Source of the DNA: Adenanthera pavonina
Taxonomy: Eukaryota > Streptophyta > Magnoliopsida > Fabales > Fabaceae
Reading direction: 5' to 3'
Length of the DNA: 64,000 nt
Assembly: GCA_026686845.1 (NCBI GenBank)
Contig: JAIVEN010000022.1
Location: 20,186,001 to 20,250,000, forward strand
Shown here: positions 47,363-57,125 of the stretch, piece by piece
Numbering within the stretch: the stretch's first letter is position 1
Layout: every line of letters begins with the position of its first letter
Translations under genes and position numbers: made by a program
The notes under the pieces: model-generated
Told to the model about the DNA's origin: nothing
The model's database searches: none
What the model saw: the letters and a program-made list of their open reading frames with translations, nothing else

Positions 47363-49135
47363 TAATAATTAGAGAGAATTGAGCTATTTCAGCATTTATC
47401 TGAGCAATGTCTTGGTCAAATTTGGCCTTCTATTCCCTAATCCTTTGAAGTCTCTCATCTAAAGAAAGAGGGAATATGGGAAAAGGAGCTGGAACAGAGC
47501 ACACTGGGATAGGCTGAGTGGCACAACAATATAAGTGGGAGGTACAAAAGGAAACACAAGAACAAATGAGATATCTGGCATGACTAAAGGACGTGATACA
47601 ATAGGATGGAGAGAAGGTAGAGGATTAGCATATGAGGGAATATTTATCTTCTCTTGCACAGCAACCTTAGTTAGATAGCTAATGCCCTCAAATGAAGCTG
47701 GATCAAGTGAAGGAGGAAAGAGAGTGGCAAGTTCTTGTTTATGATGTTTCAGAAAGATTTGGTGAAGTAAGTTTTGTCCAACTATAGGCACTAAGGCTTT
47801 TTCTGGATTCTAATCAGTTTCCACCATTTGAGTAGATTCTTTATCCTCAAGTCCATAGTCCAAATTAGGACCCAAATCCTCTGATAGAGTAGGAGACTTA
47901 GAGGTAGAGGAAACAACTACATCAATAATGGGAAACTTTATAGAAGTCTTAGGAAAAGCAGCAGTGCCAACATATATAAAAGGAGAATATTGAAGAGGTG
48001 ATAACGAAGGCTTAGATAAACCAGAGGCTACTTGTTCACTCAAGAGTTTGACTTCTTGAGTAAGATTTTCTATTTTAGTTTCAAATTTCTCTTGCATTTC
48101 AGTAATGAGGTGCCTAAGATTGATGTTATCTTCTCTATGTTCTCTCTTGGTAGCCATTGCTATTTGAAATTGGTTCTAGTATAAGGTAAGGATGTCAGAG
48201 GGTGTAGGTAGATCAGTGGTTGGAAATTCATTAAGTTTGTTTAGTGTAGGACTAGAGGCATAAGGTTCAGGGTGCAAAGGCTGTTGTGGTTCAGTAGGTA
48301 AGGAGGAAGAGGAGCTGGAATCATTACCTTCATGACTCTCTAATGCATCTGCTAATTTAGAACCTACTTTATCTTCTTCAGTTTCCCTTTTCTTGTCAAC
48401 CCATCTATCATTTGTTAAAGTCACTCCCATCTTCTGTAATGCCTTCTCATAGAATTCCTCTGGAAAAATGTTGTAATACTTAAGAATATTGGTGATGAGA
48501 AGCCCATATGGCAATTGTGAATCTTGCCTATAAGTCCTTGCCTTCCACATTCTCTACAAGATGATGTCAATCAAGTTTCTTGGTTTTCCCTTCACTAACA
48601 GTACCATAACTTCAAATTCTCCTCTAGATAAATAGTTGTATCCTCCACTTTTATTGGACAATATCCGTGATACAATGTAGTGGAGGAACTTATTCTCAAT
48701 ACTTAGATGAATTGGAGCAATTTTCCCTTCAGGAGGCATATTTTGCCTTTGCCTAAGTAGCTTAGACACAATTGTGCTCCATTTGTAGTTTGCTTCTTCT
48801 CCATTGTCTTCATCAACATCTTGATCTTCAGAGGGATACTTTGTGATATTAATGTTCACTTTGATTCCTCCAGTGGGCAAGTTCAGAATCTCAGAAAACA
48901 GATTAGGATGTAGTGCTATCCACCTTTTTCTCAGTGTAACTTTATGCATTTTTGTTTCATTGTTTATCCTGAGAGAGTTATACCATGCCCACACAACCTC
49001 TTCATCATATTCTTCTTTCAATTCAATCAAGCCTCTATAGTTCTCAAGTTGGCCAGCAATTTCAAATTTATTCCAAACAAGAAACTCTTCCACTTTAACA
49101 AAGTGTGGTTTAACTACTTTATGCTTGAGGAGTAA
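47255..49135 (-). pseudogene. Extra ORF in envelope position of element X
   Basis: One minus-strand frame runs from about 49135 to 47459 with only three internal stops, all TAG (48554, 48176, 47810). It then shifts frame and ends with a lysine/glutamate-rich tail near 47255. The N-terminal half contains WIALHPNLFSEILNLPTGG, NKFLHYIVSRILSNKSGG, MVLLVKGKPRNL and LPYGLLITNILKYYNI. This matches the style of the 'putative plant transposon protein' domain of plant retroelements. A coiled-coil-like stretch, EMQEKFETKIENLTQEVKLL, lies near 48100. No signal peptide or membrane segment is evident, so it is not a classical envelope protein. Element Y has the same ORF. Confidence 0.65.
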
Positions 49136-49990
49136 GAATAGAGGTTTTTAGGATAGAGTTAGGTTTTCCGCACAAGAGGCTGCTAAAAAACAAAGGTTCC
49201 TATATATAGTCTCGAGGTTATGTGCATAATGTAAGGAGGTTATATGAATAACGAGCTTTAGAGAATATATGTAGGGGTATTGTTTACTGGGTTATGCGGA
49301 TAAGGTCCTTACATTGTTTGCATAACCAAGTTAACACAAGTTAAAGTAGACAGAAAAAAAGAAGCATTATCCGGACAACCACCCCAAGTTATCATGAAAA
49401 TGAGTTTCATAGAAAGCATACCAGAAAACATGCAATTCATATGTTATCCAGATAACCTTGCCATCTTATGCGAATAATGTTCTCATTTTGGGAACAATTT
49501 CTCTAGATGTAATGTGATGCGGATAAGGTAGGCAGGTTATGCTAAAATTGACTTTCACAAAACATGTATAATGAGGCAAACAAGATAGGTTATCCGTATA
49601 AGGTACTGAACTTGTCTGAAAATCAAGCTTCACAAAGACTAGAATTTCACTTAGATCTCATTTTCATGAAAAGTCTCATATTTATTCAAACAACCTCTAA
49701 CACAGAAATTATAGGCACTAGAAAATGAATTCATTTTCAGCATAAGGCTATTGGTTATACGCATAAGCATATTAGAAAGACTCAAACACTTACAAACAGT
49801 TGTGTTATTCCCATAAGCCTTTTCTCTTTATCATAACTCCATTTCAACGTGTAGTATACTTCATTTTTTATCAGATTTTCACTATTTTAGACTAAGAAAT
49901 ACCTACAAAACAAATTTCTAGATACTCCAATGCTTAAGTCAGTATTTATATCAACTAAGCCATGAACTTAAAGGAGATTTTTGAAAATAT
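49136..49990. repeat. Spacer between extra ORF and pol of X, filled with GGTTAT..ATAACC motifs
   Basis: No gene is seen. Copies include GGTTATGCGGATAAGG (about 49291), CATTATCCGGACAACC (49366), TGTTATCCAGATAACC (49442), GGTTATCCGTATAAGG (49587) and GGTTATACGCATAAGC (49753). The same motif is repeated in the X LTR at 62600-63120. Confidence 0.75.
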
Positions 49991-50100
49991 TTATAACTCA
50001 TTGGGATTTACCATTCCCAATTCTCTTCTGATTTTACCATGTCTGTCTTCTGTGAGTGACTTTGTCAAAATATCTACAAGCTGATCTTTAGTAGGGACAA
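49991..50100 (-). pseudogene. C-terminal end of pol (RNase H) of element X
   Basis: The minus strand reads PTKDQLVDILTKSLTEDRHG and RRELGMVNPNEL before TAA at 49991-49993. It completes the RNase H tail that breaks off at 57126 on the other side of K. The GACAA at 50096-50100 is the target duplication of K. The same peptide end is present in Y (LGMINHNEL). Confidence 0.85.
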
Positions 50101-50931
50101 TGATGGAGAACAAGTGAACTTTCAATCATGGAGATCCAATGTGTCCAAAGACCCTCTTCAAGGAGTAGGAGGCCCAATGACAAGAGGTAGGGCAAAAACC
50201 ATGAAAGAGGCCTTGCAAGGATTGGTCCAAGAGCTTAAGGAGAAAGAGCCCATCTATTTGGAAGACTTAGAGCAAATGGAGCCACCTTCTAATCCAAAAA
50301 GAATGATCATTTATTGGAGGCCCAATTTGCAGATCTTAAAGGCCCAATCCAAGTCCAAATAGAAGAGCTTGATTAAAGGAAGTCATGTGCTTCATTAATG
50401 AGTCATGTGACTTTAGGATTAGATTTATTCCTTTTTAATTTATTTTGAATTTTCGTTTTATTTTTGATTTGATTTTTTCCAGATTAGATTAGATCAGTTT
50501 TTGATTGGTTCTCACTTGTATTTATGAGGCCAACTTAAGATTTAATTCAGATTTGAATTTAAAAGGATAAGCCCTATCTATAAGGAATCAATTATCCTAT
50601 TAGGATTAGGATTAGGATTTCTATTATTATTTATAGACCATATGGTGTCACATTGCAGATCAGATTTGAATAATTTTTTTGAGTGATTTCTCTCTTCAAT
50701 TTCGTGTGAGATTGTTAGGGTTCTTCGTGTTCTTCCTAGAATACAGATTCGACTTATCAAGAGAATTGACCAACTCTTGTGGCGTCTTATGTTTGGGGTT
50801 GCTAGAGTTTTCTCTAGAGGTTCCATTCGGTCTCTCAATTGCATTGGATTGCTTCCGTTGTTTTTGGTTATTACTCTGGGTTCTTGAGTTGCCTAAGACT
50901 TGTTCTTGGGAGGTTCACCCTACTTCTATCA
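50101..50931 (+). repeat. 5' LTR of element K
   Basis: It starts TGATGGAGAACAAG and ends CTTCTATCA. It includes the coding extension of the polyprotein (50114-50362), here frameshifted by loss of one T near 50314 relative to the 3' copy. A TTAGGA triplet repeat lies at about 50600-50618. A TATA-like TATTTATAG around 50627-50635 is the likely promoter core by position, about 300 bp before the LTR end. Confidence 0.93.
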
Positions 50932-50933
50932 GA

Positions 50934-50947
50934 TTGGTAATCAGAGC
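50934..50947 (+). other. Primer binding site of element K
   Basis: TTGGTAATCAGAGC follows the LTR by two bases. It matches the tRNA-iMet complement TGGTATCAGAGC apart from one inserted A. Confidence 0.75.
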
Positions 50948-51795
50948 AAAGGTTGAGTTCAGGCGTTCCATCCTCTTGTCTGTCTACTGAACATCTAAAA
51001 GTTTGGACGCATCAAAATGTCCTATATCCTTTGAGTTTTTGGACAAATTTTATGTCTATCTTGAAGCTTAGAATCTGTGCTTTCACCTCGTTTTAACGGC
51101 GTCCCAATCCGAGATTTGTACGAAAAGTTATACTTGATCGGATCCAAGACGTCATCTCCCAGTCACCAACATCTGTTTCATTCTTCTCAAATCTCCAAAT
51201 CTGTCCATAATTTGTTTCTTTGGTTCTTGATCATAAAAAAAAAAAGGCCTAGAAAAAAAAAAGAAAGGCCAATTAAAAAAAAAGAAAAAAAGAAAGGCCA
51301 ACAAAAAAAAAAGAGAAAAGAAAGGCCCAAAAAAAAAAGAAAAAAAAGAAAAAGATTTGATCTTGAGCAGCAAGAATCAATCTTGAAATTTGGCTCACCC
51401 TTTAAATTGATTTATCTTGTGTCTGGTGTGCTAATTCTCATATCTTAGTCAGAAAAGTTTTAATCCTACACTATTATTTGTGTCTAGAATTCTTGAGTCT
51501 TTCTTTCCTTTGAATTCTTAAAGGTCCCTTGCTATCTTGAACATTTGATTGCCACTCAAACTAACTTAATTCTCTTATCAGGTCATCTGATTCCATTAAG
51601 AACACCATAAGCACCTTATAGGAGTGGTAAAAGGCAAGAGAGATTTGTGAGATCATTATTAGAAAAAGCCAATAAAGAGTGCAAACACGAGTGCATTGTT
51701 ATACAAGAATTGAGTGAAACACGTGAGAAGAGGGAGTAAGTTTCCTAACTTTCAATTTTTCTTTCTTTTAATTCGTTCTACAGGTTCTTGCAACA
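50948..51795 (+). other. Leader of element K with purine tract
   Basis: This is untranslated sequence between primer site and gag. From 51231 to 51357 it is almost pure A/G, with repeated AAAGAAAGGCC-type units. Lysine-rich open frames through this tract are low-complexity artefacts and are not called. Confidence 0.7.
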
Positions 51796-54700
51796 ATGAC
51801 AGGCAGTGAAAGTGACGGTGAAGTTGATATGAAATTCTTGATCAAAGCATTCCGTGATGAACTCAAAAACATTAGAAATGATATGGCTGACATGAAATCT
51901 GAGATGCATTCGAAAAAGTCCAGAAGTAGAACCAACGATGAAGAAGAGCACGATTCTGAAACAGGTTCCAACTCAAAAAGCAAATCTTCCTCCAAGAAAG
52001 ACAATGATTTAGGAGGCATCAAGCTTAAAATTCCCTCATTCCAAGGTAAAATGGATCCTGACTTATACCTTGAATGGGAGAGGAAAGTAGAGCTCGTTTT
52101 TGAATGTCATAACTACTCAGAAGAAAAGAAAGTGAAACTTGCAGCTGTTGAGTTTACTGGCTATGCTAGTGTTTGGTGGGATAAACTACAGCGTACTAGA
52201 AGAAGGAATGGTGAAGAACCCATTGACACATGGCGTGACATGAGAACCATCATGCGTAAGAGGTATATCCCTTCCTATTACCATCGTGATTTGCATACAA
52301 GATTGCAAAAACTTGAACAGGGATCTATGAGCGTTGAAGAGTATCATAAAGAGATGGAGATGGCTATGATCCGAGCTGATGTTAATGAAGATGAAGAGCA
52401 GATAATGGGCCGCTTCATTGGTGGATTAAGAACTGAAATCCGCGAAAGAATTGAGCTAGAACATTACTTGGATATGGAAGAATTGCTTCATAAAGCTGTC
52501 CACTTGGAGAAGCAATTGAAAAGTAGGAAAACTAACTCTGTTCCTTGGAGAACTAATCCTCTCTTCAAGCGAAAAGAGTCAAGAACAAGAGAAGAAGATC
52601 AAAACTCCAAATCAGCCCAAAAGAATAAAGAAGACGTAAAGATGAAGGCTTCTGCATTTAAAGGTACTTCTGAATCAAAATCCTCTTCTAAATCTAGTAC
52701 CTTGCGTTGCTTTAAATGTCAAGGCTTTGGACATATTTCTGCTCAATGTCCAAACAAAAGAAACATGATTATCCTTGATAATGGGCGAGTTGATAGTGAA
52801 GATTCTTGTGAAGATTCTGATAATGACCTTCATGCTTTAGATGATATGCCTCCTTTAGAATCTTGTTCAGATAATGAATATACTGATCCTGTACATGGTA
52901 ATGCACTTGTTACTCAAAGAATTCTCAATGCTCAACCAAAAGATGAGAAACATGATGATGAGCAAAGAGAAGAGATTTTCCATACTAGATGCTTCATTCA
53001 AGACAAGGTATGTAGCTTGGTCGTTGATGGTGGTAGTTGCACCAATGTTGCTAGTACTTTACTTGTAGAGAAACTGAACTTGCCTACTCTAAAACATCCA
53101 AAGCCTTACAATTTGCAATGGCTAACTGATTGTGGTGAGATGAAAGTCACCAAGCAAGTTCAAGTATCATTTACTATTGGCAAATACCATGACAAGGTGT
53201 TATGCGATGTAGCACTTATGTATGCAGGACATCTACTTCTTGGTCGTCCAAGGCAATTTGATAGACGTGTGACTCATGACGGCTATAGAAATTTCTACTC
53301 CTTTGTGTTTGAAGGGCGTAACATTGTGCTTAGGCCTCTTAGGCCAATGCAAGCATATGAAGATCAATACAGAATTATAAGTGATTATAGAGTGAAAAGA
53401 GAAAAAGAGAGGCATGAGAAAGAGAAAGAAGAGAAAGAGAAAGGAAAAATACAGAAAAATGAAAAGAGTGGAAAGAATGTAAGAGAAAAGAAAAAGAGTG
53501 TAGAAAAAGAAAGAGAGAGTGAACAAAACAAGAGCTTGAGCTTATTCGTGGAAAAAGGAGAGGTGAAGAGTGCACTAATGGCAAGACAAGAAGTCTTTGT
53601 GCTTTTGTACAAGGACACCTATTTTTCTACTAACAAGCTTAATACTTCTCTGCCTTCTAGTGTTATCTCTCTTTTGCAGGAATTTGATAATCTTTTTCTG
53701 GAAGAAATTCCAAATGGTTTGCCTCCTCTAAGAGGCATAGAACATAGAATTGATTTCATCCCTGGATCTGCCATTCCAAATAAACCAGCATATATAGCCA
53801 ATCCCGAAGAAACTAAGGAGATCCAAAGACAAGTAGAGGAGCTCATGAGAAAAGGCTTTGTGTGTGAAAGTTTAAGCCCTTGTGCTGTACCGGTCATCCT
53901 AGTTCCTAAGAAAGATGGATCATGGTGAATGTGTGTGGATTGCCGAGCTATCAACAAAATAACGGTTAAGTATCGCTACCCTATCCCTAGGCTAGATGAT
54001 ATGCTTGATGAATTGCATGGTTCTGCATTGTTTTCTAAGATTGATCTTAGGAGTGGTTATCATCAAATTCGAATGAAAGAAGGAGATGAGTGGAAAACTG
54101 CATTTAAAACGAAATTTGGACTTTATGAATGGTTGGTAATGCCTTTTGGATTAACTAATGCTCCTAGTACATTCATGAGTCTTATGAATCATGTCTTCCA
54201 TTCATTCATAGAAAAGTTTATTGTGGTTTATTTTGATGACATTTTAGTATATAGCAAGAATTTAGAAGACCACATAGTGCATTTGCGTGAAGTCTTTAAT
54301 ACTCTTAGAGCAAATAAGCTTTATGCAAACATTCAAAAGTGTTCCTTTTGCATGGATTCTGTTGTGTTTCTTGGTTTTGTTGTGGGTTCTCAGGGGATCC
54401 AAGTAGATGAAGAAAAGGTTAAAGCAATTCAAGACTGGCCTACTCCAAAGAATGCTAATGAGGTGAGATCTTTCCATGGCTTAGCTAGCTTTTATAGGAG
54501 GTTTGTTAAAGATTTTTCATCTATAGCAGCACCTTTGAATGAGTTAGTTAAAAAGCATGTCACATTTAAATGGGGTGAGGCACAAGAGAAAGCTTTCAAC
54601 ACTTTAAAAGAAAAACTCACCAATGCACCACTACTTGTTTTACCAGATTTTAGCAAAGTCTTTGAGGTTGAGTGTGATGCATCTGGTTTAGGTATTGGAG

Positions 54701-56565
54701 CTGTCTTAATGCAAGATAATAGGCCAATTGCTTACTTTAGTGAAAAGCTTAGTGGTCCCACTTTAAACTACTCCACTTATGATAAAGAACTTTATGCCTT
54801 AAAGAGAACTTTAGAGACTTGGCAACATTATCTTTGGCCTAAAGAATTTATCATACATTCTGATCATGAGAGTTTAAAGTACCTAAAGTCACAAGGTAAG
54901 TTGAATAAAAGACATGCCCAATGGTTGGAATTTATTGAGACCTTTCCATATGTGATCAAGCACAAACAAGGTAAGGAGAATGTGGTAGCGGATGCTCTAT
55001 CTCGCATGTATACTCTTCTTACTTCTTTACAAACTTGATTGCTTGGTTTTGAGATGCTTAAGGGATTATATGAATCTGATTCTGATTTTGGGAAGATTTG
55101 GAATTCTTGTGAAAAACATGGTATTCAAGATTATTTCAGATTTGAAGGCTTTCTTTTCAAAAGGGATAAACTTTGTATTCCTTCTTGTTCAATGCGTGAA
55201 TTACTTTTGAAGGAAGCTCATGGTTGTGGTTTAATGGGCCATTTTGGCATTGATAAAACTTTAAGTGTGTTGCATGAACATTTCTTTTGGCCTGCTATGA
55301 GGCGTGATGTTGTTGTTTTGTGTGATAAATGCATAACATGCAAACATGCTAAATCAAAGATTAAACCGCATGGATTGTATTCCCCACTCCCTGTTCCTAA
55401 CCAACCTTGGACTGATATATCTATGGATTTTGTGTTAGGGCTCCCTAGGTCTCAAAATGGAAAAGATAGCATCTTTGTTGTTGTGGATAGATTTAGTAAA
55501 ATGGCACATTTTATTGCATGCTCTAAGACTAATGATGCTGTTCATATTGCTAATCTATTCTTTAAAGAGATTGTGAGATTGCATGGTTTACCAAGAACAA
55601 TTGTGAGTGATAGGGATGTAAAGTTTCTTAGTCATTTTTGGAGAACTCTTTGGAATAAACTTGGAACTAAACTTTTGTTTTCTACAACTGCACATCCACA
55701 AACTGATGGACAAACAGAAGTAGTAAATAGGACACTCACTACTTTATTGCATGCAATCATTCAAAAGAATTTGAAAAACTGGGAGAGTTGTTTGTCTCAT
55801 ATTGAATTTGCATATAATAGAGTTGTTCATTCCACTACATCTTATTCTCCCTTCGAGATTGTGTATGGATTTAATCCTTTGACTCCCTTAGATCTTTTAC
55901 CTTTGCCTATGCATGAAAGAACTAACCTTGATGGCAAGGAAAAAGCTAAGTTTGTGCAGGAACTTCATGCTAAAGTTCGAGCCAATATAGAAAGGAGGAA
56001 TGAACAATATGCTCAGCAAGCAAACAAAGGCCGAAGGCGAGTTGTATTCAACCCTGGAGATTGGGTTTGGGTACACTTGAGAAAGGAAAGGTTTCCAGCA
56101 CAAAGGAAATCTAAGCTGCAATCGAGAGGAGATGGTCCTTTTCAAGTCCTGGAAAGGATTAATGACAATGCCTACAAGATTGACTTGCCTAGTTCCTACG
56201 GCAATGTTAGTGCTACTTTCAATGTTTCAGACTTGTCCTTGTTTGATACTACAGATTTGAGGACGAATCCTTTCGAGGAGGGAGGGAATGATGGAGAACA
56301 AGTGAACTTTCAATCATGGAGATCCAATGTGTCCAAAGACCCTCTTCAAGGAGTAGGAGGCCCAATGACAAGAGGTAGGGCAAAAGCCATGAAAGAGGCC
56401 TTGCAAGGATTGGTCCAAGAGCTTAAGGAGAAAGAGCCCATCTATTTGGAAGACTTAGAGCAAATGGAGCCACCTTCTAATCCAAAAAGAATGATCATTT
56501 ATTTGGAGGCCCAATTTGCAGATCTTAAAGGCCCAATCCAAGTCCAAATAGAAGAGCTTGATTAA
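51796..56565 (+). CDS. gag-pol polyprotein of element K (CRM-like gypsy), two in-frame UGA stops
   Basis: One frame of 1,590 codons runs from ATG 51796 to the stop at 56565, broken only by UGA at 53926 and 55036. Gag (residues ~80-240) has the KMDPDLYLEWERKVELVFE block. The zinc knuckle is C305-x2-C308-x4-H313-x4-C318. The protease has DGGS at 411. RT has KKDGSW beside the first UGA and catalytic YFDD near codon 812. RNase H contains FEVECDASGLGIG and HSDHESL. Integrase has H-x3-H-like and CDKCITC zinc ligands and acids in SMDFVLGLP, VSDRDVKF and QTDGQTEV, then a GDGPF module. The last ~90 residues lie in the 3' LTR (GPMTRGRAKAMKEALQGLV). The stops should silence it unless they are read through. 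Confidence 0.9.
56274..56288 (+). other. Polypurine tract of element K
   Basis: GAGGAGGGAGGGAA ends immediately before the 3' LTR start TGATGG and lies inside the coding frame (peptide FEEGG). The same arrangement is found in element F. Confidence 0.8.
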
Positions 56566-57120
56566 AGGAAGTCATGTGCTTCATTAATGAGTCATGTGAC
56601 TTTAGGATTAGATTTATTCCTTTTTAATTTATTTTGAATTTTCGTTTTATTTTTGATTTGATTTTTTCCAGATTAGATTAGATCAGTTTTTGATTGGTTC
56701 TCACTTGTATTTATGAGGCCAACTTAAGATTTAATTCAGATTTGAATTTAAAAGGATAAGCCCTATCTATAAGGAATCAATTATCCTATTAGGATTAGGA
56801 TTAGGATTTCTATTATTATTTATAGACCATATGGTGTCACATTGCAGATCAGATTTGAATAATTTTTTTGAGTGATTTCTCTCTTCAATTTCGTGTGAGA
56901 TTGTTAGGGTTCTTCGTGTTCTTCCTAGAATACAGATTCGACTTATCAAGAGAATTGACCAACTCTTGTGGCGTCTTATGTTTGGGGTTGCTAGAGTTTT
57001 CTCTATAGGTTCCATTCGGTCTCTCAATTGCATTGGATTGCTTCCGTTGTTTTTGGTTATTACTCTGGGTTCTTGAGTTGCCTAAGACTTGTTCTTGGGA
57101 GGTTCACCCTACTTCTATCA
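56289..57120 (+). repeat. 3' LTR of element K
   Basis: An 832-bp copy, TGATGGAGAACAAG to CTTCTATCA. It differs from the 5' LTR at about 50207/56395 (A/G), near 50314/56503 (one T) and near 50816/57006 (G/T). It encodes the polyprotein C-terminus up to 56565. GACAA follows at 57121-57125. Confidence 0.93.
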
Positions 57121-57125
57121 GACAA

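Larger units (their letters stand above)
50101..57120 (+). mobile_element. Young, structurally complete Ty3/gypsy element K (CRM-like)
   Basis: Two LTRs of 831 and 832 bp differ by eye at only three positions (one indel, two substitutions). A perfect TSD GACAA flanks the element (50096-50100 and 57121-57125). Between them are a primer binding site, a leader, one gag-pol frame with two UGA stops, and a purine-rich tract. The polyprotein runs into the 3' LTR, no canonical chromodomain is seen, and the protease motif is DGGS. These traits suggest the CRM clade; that assignment is inference. The host is RNase H of element X. Confidence 0.9.

Noticed and set aside
49991..50100. Reading 46.4-50.1 kb and 57.1-63.5 kb as two separate copia elements
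   Set aside because: RNase H reads continuously across the GACAA duplication when K is removed, so they are one element.
50599..50618. TTAGGA repeat considered as interstitial telomere
   Set aside because: Only three units, not the plant TTTAGGG sequence, and present in both K LTRs as ordinary LTR sequence.
51077..51448. Lysine-rich open frame and its antisense in the K leader
   Set aside because: It is low-complexity translation of a purine tract, located before the gag start.
53233..53957. Overlapping minus-strand open frames inside K (53233-53526, 53375-53584, 53385-53618, 53619-53957)
   Set aside because: They are antisense shadows of the lysine/glutamate-rich gag-pol frame and show no family motif.
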